A stretch of DNA of 64,000 nt from Cranoglanis bouderius (taxonomy: Eukaryota; Chordata; Actinopteri; Siluriformes; Cranoglanididae). A model generated the notes under the pieces. The model was not told the DNA's origin. It ran no database searches and worked only from the letters and a program-made list of their open reading frames with translations. Positions 28,518 through 40,800 of the stretch are shown one piece after another (the stretch's first letter is position 1; each line of letters starts with the position of its first letter). A program made the translations under genes and the position numbers. The stretch covers positions 3,224,300-3,288,299 of the forward strand of contig CM042558.1 of the NCBI GenBank assembly GCA_023630585.1. The letters are read 5' to 3'.

Positions 28518-29264
28518 TACATTATATGGCCAAAGGGTTGTGGATACCGGACCATCACACCCATAATGTATCTGGGGTTTCCCCAAACTGTTGCCACAAA
28601 GTCCTGGTGCCATCTCTTCCCCAGGTAAGTGACGCACACGCACCTGGCGGTCCACATGATGTAAAAGAAAACATGATTCATCAGACCAGGCCAACTTCTT
28701 CCAGTGGTCCAGTTCTGATGCTCACATGCCCAATGTAGGCGCTTTTGGCAGTGGACAGGGGTCAGCATGGGTACTCTTACTGGCCTGCCCCATACGCGGC
28801 AAGCTACACTGTGTGTACTGACACCTTTCTATTATAGCCATCATTAACTTTTTCAGCAATCTGTGCTACAGCAGCTCTTCTGTGGGATCGGACCAGACGG
28901 GCTAGCCTTCGCTCCCCATGCACATTAGTGAGCCTTGGGCATCATGACCCTGTCACCGGTTCACCGGTTGCCCTTCCTCGGACCACTTTTGGAAGGTACA
29001 AACCACTGCATACCGGGAACACCCCACAAGACCTACCATTTTGGAGATGCTTTGACTCAGTTGTCTAGCCATCACAATTTGGCCTTTGTCAAAGTTGCTC
29101 AGATCCTTATGCTTGCCCATTTTTCCTACTACCAACACATCAACTTCAAGAACTGATCACTTGCTGCCTAATATATCCCACCCCTTGACAGGTGTCATTG
29201 TAACAAGATAATCAATGTTATTTACTTCACTTGTGAGTGGTTTTAATATTATGATCGGTGTAAT
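28518..29264 (-). mobile_element. Tc1-like element, inactive
   Basis: The minus strand carries a transposase start (MGKHKDLSNFDKGQIVMARQ, then VGCSRYAVV, a helix-turn-helix region) and further on ..WTTGRSWPGLMNHVFFYIMW, a shifted form of a Tc1 catalytic region. Left end tacattatatggccaaagg, right end ttttaatattatgatcggtg are the usual borders of this fish family. Stops and shifts throughout. Confidence 0.8.
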
Positions 29265-29269
29265 TTGCC

Positions 29270-29525
29270 AAGGTTGGAGTGGAAGAACTCGAGTGTCCTG
29301 CACAGACCCCTGACCTCAACCCAACTGGACACCTTTGGGATGAACTGGAACACCGACTGCACCCCAGGCCTCCTCGCCCGACATCAGTGTCTGACCTCAT
29401 TAAAGCTCTAGTGTCTAAACAAGCACAAATCCCCAGAGCCACATTCAAAAATCTTCCCAGGGGTGGAGGTTATTATACCAGCAAAGGTGGATGTTGCAAT
29501 AAAGGCACAATGGGAGAATGAACTG
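29270..29525 (+). pseudogene. Tc1-like transposase C-terminal fragment, plus strand
   Basis: Open stretch with VEELECPAQTPDLNPTGHLW and DELEHRLHPRPP: the end of a Tc1/mariner DDE domain. It abuts the previous element in the opposite orientation, so two insertions have been joined. It is the same family as 20000-20330 and 58442-58815. Confidence 0.8.
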
Positions 29526-29559
29526 CTGTTAAGTATCACCACTCTAATAATATGCAATT

Positions 29560-30100
29560 ATACCACAGCAGTGTTGCACTCTGGAAGGTGTTCAGTAATC
29601 TTCAATAACAACAGCTCTGATATTAATGCTGTCTGTAATTCAAAACACACAGGTTTATATTAAACCTGTGCTCATTTCTGTAGCAACAACTCATGATCCA
29701 CATAATCTAATAATCTAATAACAAATGGAGTTTTAAAAAATGGGTTGTTAACAAAGAAAAACATAAGGATACATACATAAGGAGACTGAAGGAGATCTTC
29801 CGTGTCAGCACTTTGTAAATGTCAGTACGCTTTACATCATGGGAAATTATTCAGGACAGAGGAGTTTGCACTTCCCAGTTTCTTGGTAATGTGACAACTT
29901 GTGGTTTTTGGTTTTTTTTTGTCTTATTAATTTATAGCTGCTATAAGTTAAATGATAACAGGATCTAACTTGTCTCATGGACATTCCACAACATTAAATA
30001 TAACTATAAATGGTTATGTCATTCATTAGTAAATTAAAATTGTAATCAATGGCAAATTGGTGTGGTTTAAGGGGAATACTTTGACATTTGCTTCAGGGTG
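29560..30100 (+). repeat. Unnamed dispersed repeat, copy 3 of 3
   Basis: Left part cttcaataacaacagctctg, middle ggacagaggagtttgcactt (compare ggacaggggactttgtgctt at 22203), right part ggcaaattggtgtggtttaa. It is longer than copies 1 and 2 and may be closest to the ancestral form. Confidence 0.6.
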
Positions 30101-30770
30101 GTAGCAGTAACTGCTTGCATCACAAGTGCTTTTTTTATTATTTATTTATAGGCCTATTTAAATGCATATGAGGTCATTAATAAACAAAATATGAAAATTG
30201 TATAAAAGGAATTTATACAATGCGGGCAATTTTAAAATTAATTAAATTAATGTTATGCATTTGTGTGATTGCACACATTCACTCTGGAATACATGTGATT
30301 GTTTAAAAATAGGAACCGTGGGTAAGCATTCACTGGGAAAGTCTGAATAGCAAACCATGCCATTCGGGTTGTAAATAACACCTTCCACATTTGAACATTC
30401 ACGGTCATGTCAGGGGAATGCAGGTTGCCGTAAAGTTCATAAGTGAGATTTCCAAATACGTCTGAATGTCTGCCAAGAGATATTTGAGAGTTCCACTGCA
30501 GACTGCCATGAATGAAACCCTTATGTATTTTTCTTCAAAGAAGCCACTCTTTCTTCATTCACTGACTGATGATTTATAACTCCAGAACATCTGAAGCCTC
30601 TAGTGCAGAGCATTTAGCTTACCCAAGGAAACACGTATAGAGGATATTGGACCACTTCTTCACAGAAAACATTTAAAACTTTTTAATATTCTTCAATTCA
30701 AAGAATACCAAGAAGGACATTGCAAACAGATTTTTTTTTGTTCTGTAACAAATTCATTGATTTAGATGTA

Positions 30771-32294
30771 CAGTACTGTGCAAAGGTTTTAGGCAGGTAT
30801 GAAAAAATGCTGTAAAGTAAGAATGCTTTCAAAAATAGACGTTAATAGTTTATATTTATCAATTAACAAAATGCAAAGCGAGTGAACTGAAGAAAAATCT
30901 ACATCAAATCAATATTTGGTGTGACCACCCTTTGCCTTCAAAACAGCAACAATTCAACTCTTCTAGGTACACAGGCACACGGTTTATGAAGGAACTCGGC
31001 TGGTAGGTTGGCCCAAACATCTTGGATAACTAACCACAGTTCTTCTTTGGATTTAGGCGGCCTCAGTTGCTTCTCCCTCTTCATATAATCCCAGACAGAC
31101 TTGATGATGTTGTGATCAGGACTCTGTGGGGACCATACCATCACTTAGAGGATTCCTTGTTCTTCTTTACGCTGGAGATAGTTCTTAATAACTTTCACTG
31201 TATGTTTGGGGTCGTTGTCATGCTGCAGAATAAATTTGGGGCCAGTCAGATGCCTCCCTGATGGTATTGCATGATGGATAAGTATCTGCCTGTACTTCTC
31301 AGTATTGAGGAGACCATTAATTCTGACCAAATCCCTAACTCCATTTGGGGAAATGCAGCCCCAAACTTGCAAGAAACCTCCATCATACTTCACTGTTGAA
31401 TGCAGACACTCATTCGTGTACCACTCTTTAGCCCTTCGGCACACAAACTGCCTTCTGCTACAGCCAAATATGTCAAATTTTGACTCATCAGTCCAGAGCA
31501 CCTGCTGCCATTTTTCTGCACCCCAGTTTCTGTGTTTTTGTGCATAGTTGAGTCGTTTGGCCTTGTTTCCATGTCGGAGGTATGGCTTTTTGGCCGTAAG
31601 TCTTCCATGAAGGCCACTTCTGACCAGACTTCTCCGGACAGTAGATGGGTGTACCTGGTTTCTGCCAGGTCTGAGCTGATGGCACTGCTGGACATCTTCC
31701 GATTGTGAAGGGAAGTAAGCCTGATGTGTCTTTCATCTGCTGCAGTAAGTATCCTTGGCTGACGGTCCTCAACGTTGCCCGTTTCTTTGTGCTTCTTCAA
31801 AAGAGCTTGGACAGCACATCGGGAAACCCGTCTGCCTTGAAATATCTGCCTGGGAGAGACCTTGCTGATGCAGTATATCTACTTCCTGTCTTGTTACTGT
31901 GCTCAGTCTTGCCATGGTGTATGACGATCGACAGTAAACTGTCTTCAGCAACCTCACCTTGTTACCCGAGTTTGCCTGTTCCTCCCCCAGTTTTATTCCT
32001 CCTACACAGCTCTTTCTGTTTCAGTTAATGATTGTGTTTCAACCTACATATTGAATTTATGATCATTAGCACCTGTTTGGTATAACTGTTTAATCATACA
32101 CCTGATTATATGCCTACAAAATCCCTGACTTTGTGCAAGTGTACCTAGAAGAATTGATGCTGTTTCACACCAAATACTGATTTGATGTAGATTCTTCTTC
32201 TGTTCACTCACTTTGCATTAACGTGTCTATTTTTGAAAGCATTCTTACTTTACAGCATTTTTTCACACCTGCCTAAAACCTTTGCACAGTACTG
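30771..32294 (-). mobile_element. Tc1-like transposon with 'cagtactgtgcaaa' ends, inactive
   Basis: Inverted ends: left cagtactgtgcaaaggtttt, right complement ending gcacagtactg, both next to TA. The minus-strand transposase begins MARLSTVTRQEVDILHQQG near 31915. It has the DDE motifs MLWTDESKFDIFG, LQHDNDPKHTVK and then VWSPQSPDHNIIKSVWDYMK after a stop. At least three frame breaks (near 31770, 31500, 31145). Confidence 0.88.
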
Positions 32295-34407
32295 TAGTTT
32301 TATGCATTTCTTGTATTATTCTGTTGAAAGATTAATCTAAAGCCAAGTTTTAACCTCCTGGCAGAAGGTTTTAAGATGACATATTATAACAATAATGGTA
32401 TTTAGGACAATTCATGATACCATCAATCTGCACCACTATCTGCAAAACAGCTCCAAACCATCATCTATATTTTACATTGCGTATCAGGTGGGGTTTTTTT
32501 GTATGCAGTAGCCATTTTTTTTGCACAGGCTAATGGTCCAAATTTCTCAAGAAGCCTCTTCGTGCCAAGGCTTCTTTGTTGCAATGTTTTTTTGTTGACT
32601 TTTACCCTGGTTGTGCTTAATTTTTTTTTTTTAAATCCATTACCCAACAAGTACATGGCAACAACCATATTACTGAATAGTACTTTTGTGTTTATAATGT
32701 TTATTTTATACATTTAAGCTCATGTTTAAGAGGGCTGCTAATAATTCTGGAGGTCGGTGTACACCGTGCTGCACTGGTTACCTTTAGCACGGTTAGAAAT
32801 AGCTTGATAATGTCAAGGCCTTACTTCTGTTAGCAGTTTTTAATTCCAAATGTGCAGTTTGTTGATATTAAACAAGGGGCAACTGGGGCCTTCTATAGTC
32901 ACCAGGCAGATCCATTGCCAACCCCATTCCAGTTTAACCCATGGTCACTTACAGCACAGACTGAAGGCTCAGTGCTTCTGCACGAGACACACTGAGAGAC
33001 TCTGGGCTTTACCGACAATATTATTGAAATTAGAACCAAAACTGGTATTAGACCTTGCAAATAAGGTCAAACATCTTTTGGGCCATTGGATGGCATTAAT
33101 TTGAAATACATTTTTGAAGCATTTTCTAAACAATTTTGACCACTAAATATAACTGAAATCAATTCTGTTCTATTAATTTCTTGTTTTGTGGATTTACTTA
33201 TTGCAACATGCATCGAGGAAATATTTTCTTTCGTATTTAGATGTGTGTTTCTGGAAAGCAAATTTCTGAACACCGTATGCTCATGCGGGAAAAACAACAA
33301 CACTTCATTAAACAAAAATAGTAGGGTTTATAAATCGTTATGGCCCCAGTGATCACATCATCCATCAAACAACATGTGAGAAACTATTGTGCACAGGTCA
33401 ACAGGCAACAGATGGAGGGGTTTGATTTTCTTTTAATGGTACTATTTACAAGCCTTTTTTTTTTTCTCCACAAATGATTTTTAACTTATCAAACAATTTA
33501 AACTTCCAATGGAACCTGTCTTGCATAACAACAGAAACGAGACCATGGGGGAATAGGGGAGACAAAGCATTGTGATTGAGTAACAAAGAAAGTAAGAACA
33601 TGGAGATGAGAACAGATAACCATAATGTTGATTTGCATAGCCAGTAGTTATTCTGGGGAAGTGCGATGGCGTTTGTGTGACAGAAGTGTTGTTGAAATTC
33701 AGGCCAGATTTGTTGTGTACAGGAACAGTTAAGCAAAAGACACACGTTTCAAGAGAAACCACCTTATCTACTGTAAAACCTGAGAGTAAATGGATACCAG
33801 AAATGAAATGTTGCACAGGTGATTTTGAGTGAATATATATATATAATAAAAAAAAAAAGAAAAAAGAAAAAAGGTGAAGACGCAAAGTTGATACTGAAAT
33901 TCCGCTTAAATAATCTGTTCACATCCTGAAGTATTATTAAAAAGCCCAGCTGTAAATACTCTACATGATGTATCGAAGACTTCCATTTACAGAGGAAGTA
34001 TGTATGGTTTTAACGTATAATTGGTGACTTGCCAGACATAAAATCAGCTCAGACTGGGGACAGATCAGTGTACAAGTGCATGTTCGAGTGAAACGGGAGC
34101 AGTGAGTGCAACAGGGATGGAAATCGTGATACATAGTGACATCCTATGAAGTGCTTCTAATTGACGATGCGTACTCTCTAGTGAGGAAGATACATTTGAT
34201 GTCTCTATTAGTCAAGATTAATGAGAAAAACCTAATTTGTCTGGTTTTGGTCATCACTCCACATTACAAGCATACACAAACTAGTCAGCAGGGAAACACC
34301 CTTTGGTCAAGCCCCCTTCAAGAAATCTGCTACATAGTGCTCTACAAAGTGTTCACCTGACAGGTTAGAATACCACACCAAGAACATAGTTTAGCTGACT
34401 ATCAGAA

Positions 34408-34439
<32 letters not shown>

Positions 34440-34603
34440 AAATACAATTATGTTTTTCTGTGAGAAAAGAGCTTCATGAGACAGGCTTAAATTTCTACGT
34501 TCCTTAATATTCACTAAAAACTGTGAAAATATTTGGCTGATGTTTGAATATCAAACAACAGAAGTTCTTTAATATATGTATTGATTTGTTTTAATACGAG
34601 TTC

Positions 34604-34609
34604 TTTATT
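34604..34609 (-). terminator. Candidate poly(A) signal of kansl1
   Basis: The complement of tttatt gives AATAAA about 80 bases after the stop codon. It would make a very short 3' UTR. Later signals further left cannot be excluded, for example in the T-rich region 34412-34440. Confidence 0.4.
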
Positions 34610-34686
34610 CGTTTCGGTTAATGCCAGAAGGGGTGTGGTTTTATGGGCCCCATAGTGTGGGTGGGGCTTTGTGCCGAAGACTGTTG

Positions 34687-34818
34687 TCAGGCCGAAGACG
34701 TTTCGCTCTCTGATTCGGCCCCGCAGCTGAACCTCTGATGGGGTTGTGGGTCCACTTTGGGCTCCAGTACAGGGTCCTCAGAAAGGGGGAAGCTCCTGCG
34801 CTCCCATGGCTGCACCGT
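34687..34818 (-). CDS. kansl1: kansl1 last exon
   Basis: Acceptor tgtttctgtag, phase 0, stop TGA at 34689-34687. It begins TVQPWERRSFPLSEDP (human SVQPWERRTFPL) and ends SESETSSA. Human continues for some 30 residues more, so this tail is shorter. The exon lies 1.9 kb from exon 13 because a Tc1-like element fills the intron. Confidence 0.9.
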   Translation of the reverse strand, partial: TVQPWERRSFPLSEDPVLEPKVDPQPHQRFSCGAESESETSSA

Positions 34819-37800
34819 CTACAGAAACATCAACAACAACAACAACAAAAAAAAAATAGGTTAGAGACACTAACTTTAGAGCTTCATGCTCAGGATTTAA
34901 TCAGCAGGACATATGGACCAATTTAGATCTGTCCCCTCGGTCTTAAGTACCTGCTGCCTAAGCCCCAGGTTCCCTGATTTATATCCGATTGCTGCAACAA
35001 GCATAGACTAATCATGTACAGGAAATGTGTTTGATTCTATTCGGGCTCATTAGGTGCCTAATATCCACTTAATAATCTGATGAAACTGTTAAATGAATCA
35101 GGAAAAAAACAAACCTGTATACACAGTTACAGTATAAATACCTGAATATCTCAATCTGAACAGAAATAACCAACTGGCATGAACAAGAATTCATTTTTAC
35201 TCAAACAAATAAAGTGGATAATCTGTTGAATCTAATCAAATTGAAATCTTTCTTTTTTGATTTCTGTAAAGCCACTTTATGATGATGTCCATCGTTTAAA
35301 AGCTAATAAATAAAAATTTTATTTAATCCAATTGCTCTCACAATGAGATACACACAGTTTCAATCTAAATTATTCAGCCCCCATTGCAAATCAGGTTTAT
35401 TGTCAAAATTTACAGACTTTCAGCTGTTTGCAGAGAACAAATCAAACAAAAGCAGTTGAAATAGTTCAACACAACGAATGCTTCAAGTGGTTTCCCCAAA
35501 TTCAACTGAAAATGCAACTTATAATGACTTCTCCAGTCTCAAAATTATTCAACTCCTTCATGGCAAGCATCTTTAGTACTTAGTAGAGCACACTTTTGCT
35601 GTTATGACCTGCTGCAAACGAGATGCATAGCCAGACACCAGCTTCTGGCAGCGTTCCTGAGGAATCTTAACCCATTCCTCATGAGCAATGGCCTCCAGTT
35701 CAGTAATATTCTTGGGTTTGCGTGCTGCAACCGCCTTCTTCAAACCCCACCAGAGACTTTCCATGGGGTTCAAGTCAGGTGACTGTGATGGCCCCTGTAG
35801 AATCTTCCAGGACTTCTTCTGCAACAAAGCCTTGGTGGAATGTGAGGTATGCTTGAGATCATTGTTCTGTTGGAAGGTCCAATGACGCCCAAGCTTCAGC
35901 TTCCTCACAGATGGCATGACGTTTTCTCCTAGGATTTCCTGATGCTTCAATGAATCCATCTTGCCTTCCACACGCTGCAGGTTTCCAGTGCCAGAGGATG
36001 AAAAGCAGCCCTAGAGCATCACCGAGCCACCACCATGCTTGACTGTGGACAGAGTGTTCTTTCTTCATTCTTCTTTCTCCAGACATACCGCTGATCCATC
36101 GTGCTGAAAAGTTCCAGTGTTGTTTCGTCGCTCCACGGAACAGAATCCCAAAACTTCTGTGGCTTATTTATATGATTTTGAGCCGACTTTTCTTGGGCTT
36201 TTGGGTCAGTACTGGTGTACGTCTTGGAGTTCTGGCATGGAAACCTTCTGCGTTTAGTACGCGCCATACTGTGCTCACTGAAACCTCAGTGCCTGTTGCC
36301 GCCAAGTCTTGCTGCAGGTCTTCTGCAGTCACTCGAGGGTTTTTCACAACCTGCCTTCTCAGAAATCTGGTTGCAGCCGTCGATAGCTTCCTTTTTCTGC
36401 CCCGTCCAGGTATTTCATCTATTTTCTGCCCCTAGCCAGTTCAGGTATTTCATGTGTTCCAGCTCAAGCACACCTGGTGCAACTAATGAAGCCCTTGATT
36501 AGTTGCATCGGGTGTGCTTGAGACAACACCTGTTTTGCATATTTGTGCTGTTGTGAAAGATTCTATTCAGCAATGCTGACACTAAATGTGTGCATAAAAC
36601 ACAGGTGGTAAAAGACCCAGTCCTGTTTTCTGTATCTGATGGAGACGGTCAGTGGCTTGCGTTCATGATTTCCATAACAGGAACTGATTGATCATTTATT
36701 TGCCCTGGCTTTGTTCGAGATTTACTTACCCTCTCCTCATAGGTGCAGTCTGGTGTTGAACAACGCGTGTCTTCGCTGTACACCGCCCGGTGCATGTCTC
36801 TCATGTGAGGTGTGTACGAGTCCCTTGATGAGGGTGTGTGTGCATCACGAGAGCAGGGTGTATCGGGGCTGGGAGGGCTGAGGGGTGATGGAACAGGCCC
36901 GTAATCCTGCAGCAGGTGGAAGTGTCCTGTGTCTGGAGACGACGGCTGCGGAGTGGACGGGTTCGTTCCACTCAGAGACGGAGTTGTCCGGCCGTCCAGA
37001 GACTTGTATGACCTGCAGGTGACACGAGAAGAGCTGTAAAAACCACTTTTGTACATTTTGGACGTTTCGGCTTTTCTAAACATGAAGTCATGGTTGAGTT
37101 CATTGGGTTCTTGCAGACCAGCCAACACCAAAGAGAAACAATGTGCAAAATTATCGTTACCATTACCGTATTTAATATGGTAATGACGTCAGTAACATCA
37201 CTTCAAAATGGTGAAAAATACATTTCTATGGATATAACACATCTGAAAAACAGCGGAGGTCACATAGTGAGCTGCTGCGGGAAAAGTGCACGATCCGGGT
37301 TGTCCAAAACATGAGAATGTTTGATATTACATGCTTGAGACAGACTCGTAAGCGTATTAACGCGGCTTGTCGTGTCAGACGATGCGACAGATGCGTGTGC
37401 TGTTTAATGTGTTCCAGACACGTTTTCTTCAACGCAGAAATGACATTTTTACCTTTATATCCTTATCTGTAAGTGTTAGAAATTCACGCAAGTATTTCCA
37501 TTTTACATAAAGGCTCGTCCTGACGGCAAACGAGTCTCCGTTAAACTTCACTGAACGAGTCCGTCAATCAAACAGCACGCAATAACTCTGACTAAAATGT
37601 TCATTTTGATCAAATATGTTGTTTGATGCTTTATTTAGAAACAAAAGTAATTGAGCTTTGTTATGAGAGCAGTAACTGTAATGGGGCTATAACATGTAAT
37701 TGTGTATAAATGTAAGAAATGTCAGTGTTAGGATTAGGGTTATGTTACGGTGTTCAAATGAGTGAATGTGTGTGTTACTGCAGAACATTCAACCTCTTAC

Positions 37801-40800
37801 CAGTTAACACTTAGTTTGTGCTTTTGGTTTTTTGTTTTGTAGCATTTTTAATACAGTGATTTAACTTCTGCTTTAAAGCTTGTGGACAATCAGTTGTTTT
37901 TTTTCAAAATAAAATCCTTTGCACAATATATAGCATAGCCCACATAGATACATTTTTCATATCCTTCAATTTGCACAATATTTGAAGGACAACATCGGGC
38001 AGAATGTGAAATAATGTATTTTCGAAAAATAAAATAAAATACACAAAATAGAAATAGGCCTTTCAATCCAACTAATCGATTAATCGAAGAAATAATCGAC
38101 AGATTATTAATCGGTTATCAAAATAATCGTCAGTTGCAGCCCTTTCCAGCATGCTTCCATATTTTATTTCGTGTCAGTAAACATGTTACCTTGACACAGA
38201 TGAAGGGCGCCAAGTCAACGTGTATTTCATACAGGAAAATTGGGTTGAGACGAGAGCACCGGTCAACGGGTTCTTAATGTGACATGAGGGGAAAGGGGCG
38301 GGGCTTCCAGGAGGTTTCAGTTAATATTGGATTGTCAATCGTTCAACTCGTTCATCTGCTGTTTTTTTAAAAATTTTTTTAAAAATTTAAAAATCAGAGA
38401 AACAGAAGATGGCTCTTTATAATATGGCGTATTTCGATCGATAACTGCGATATTAAAATGCAGAGCTCCTACGCAAAATGTGTGAAAACAGCCAGGTCTG
38501 GTTTTGCCTCAAAAGCAAACTGTATATTCATGAAGATCTTAAAAAAAAATTTTTAAAAAAATCAATAGAAAGCCATTAGATATAATCTGATAATAGTTTT
38601 ATAACAGGCCATTTATTGATTAAATGAATACAACAGCAATTGTTAAGCTGTTTTATTTGTCATAACCTCACAGTAGAAATGCTTTTGTTGCACAACAAAT
38701 GTGTTCGATGGGTGGCTGATCCGTTCAGAGTCCCTTTCACAAAACAACAGAAAGCATACCTGGAACGTACTGAGCTCAGTCAAGTCAAGGAGAAGAGATT
38801 TTTGTATCGCCTTCATATCATGCATCATTTTTGATCATATACGCCTGACCAAATTCACAATGTACTGTAATTAAAAAGAGCAAGGGCTCAGTTTGTGGGA
38901 TGCAGATTAATTATTCAGAAGATACCTGCTGCCTCTCCTCTTGGCAGGAGTGAGGGCGGTCCATCTCCAGCGGCTGCGCTCCTGGTCCTCACACTTCTGA
39001 TGGAGCTGCATAAACGAGGCGTCGGACAAGTCCTCCACCTGGAGACACGCACACGGCACACGCAAATGAATTGGAGGAGGGGTGGGGGGCACGACTGGGT
39101 AGCATACGATGAAAGAATGCAAAAGACAGGAAATTACTGTACCTCTACATTCTCTTCTTCCTCGGCGAGGGGCTGCGGAAACACGTCCACCTCCCTCCAG
39201 CTAAAAGCAAAACATAGCAGTGTTAGAGAAACGTGTTGCGGTTGTGAGACTTGGGACTGGGAACTGAAGCAGATACACAGGGTTGCACACCTTGGTGTGA
39301 TGATCTCCTTGTACTGAAGCTTCTCCACTCTGGTAGTGGCAGCCACCGACATGGGGATGACTATGTTGTTGATGTCAAAGGAGTTTTCACTCCTCCGCTT
39401 TCTAATTGGCTGCAAAAGGAAAGCAACACTATAATTAAAAACAAATTTAAAAAAAAAAAAAAAAAAAACCTAGACTTGTTCAGCACAGTCAGTGTGGATT
39501 AGTCTGTCATAGAATGCACCGTGTTTACAGGAACCATACTGTCATGCACTGTAATGAAAGATGCGTCATGTTTACAAGGTAGCAAGGTGATGCGTCATTA
39601 TTTGGCTAAATGAAAGTCCGGGGATCTTTTCATTGAAAGTAGCTTTTTGGTTCAACACGTGTCACTTGGTGTAGCCTCCCCTGGAGTAAACAAAAACGAT
39701 GAGCCTTCAGCACGTCGTGTCTTAAATTAAGTTAAACCAAAACAACTACAGTAACGTAGTAAAATGTTTACACAGCTATACTATAAAAGCCATCCGTACG
39801 ACACAAAGCTCTAGTATGGCTACTTGGAGTAGTTTTTTATTTTTTTTACTTTATGGTGCACCTTTGAAGCTCATGATCACATCATCTTCTTATGGAAGAG
39901 AGTGGAAAAATATCTTCTTTTATGTTATGAAAAGTAAGAGTATTTGGGGTTTGGAGTGACATAAGGGTAAGTAAATATAACAGAACTTCCATTTTTAGGT
40001 GAACTACCTGCCTATTCTTAATCTTATCCCTAAACATACTGAAGACGGCTCCGTTAATGTCTCTCGTCTCGTCACATCGACAACAACGCATTGCATTACA
40101 TGAGTCACGTAAATGTTTGCATCCCTGGATGTTACTGTCGGTCGTTTGACTTTTCTATCGTAAAACAATTATATTTAATATTTGATTTAATAACTATCAA
40201 ATATTAAACTTTAGCTGCTTAGTTTACATTTTACCTCGCACTCTTTCACGGTTAAAACCGAAGCTTCGCGCGGCTTCTGTGAACATTAAAGCCCGCCTTC
40301 TTTCATTTGATTGGCCATCTCAAACATTTTGACATTGATGAGCGCTGCTAGATTGCCGGGGCGGACCCTAAAAATTTTTCCTTCTCCCCCCCCCCTTTTA
40401 ACATTTTGGCATCCTAACATCATACATAGCGGTGCATAATGGAGTGCAGCATCAAAAATATCTAATACTGAGGGGACATATCTGATTATTGGGAGGGACG
40501 TGTCCCCCTGATTGACCTATGGTGGTTACGGCCCTGCCTCAAAGGACAACCTGCAACCGTGCCAGACGTTACCCCACGCAGACAACATAACGTTACTGAT
40601 CACAACGTGATCCAACGTGTTTAACCAATAGCAATGAAACATATATTCTACTATAGACGTATTTGTGAAGCAAGTTTCCATGACTTTTCCAAAACTTCTC
40701 CAGGCCTGGAAATTGCCATTTTAAAATTCCATGACTCCATGAAATTCCATGGTTTTTCTTGACCGTACCAACCCTGTAACTAGCGCATGCTACTGGTTCC

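Noticed and set aside
33446..33885. 134-codon minus-strand frame with hydrophobic, membrane-like stretches
   Set aside because: No start context, no splice partners, no recognisable family; AT-rich intergenic sequence gives such frames by chance.
36172..36502. Plus-strand frames of 87 and 95 codons
   Set aside because: Complement of the Tc1-like transposase remnant at 35369-36600.
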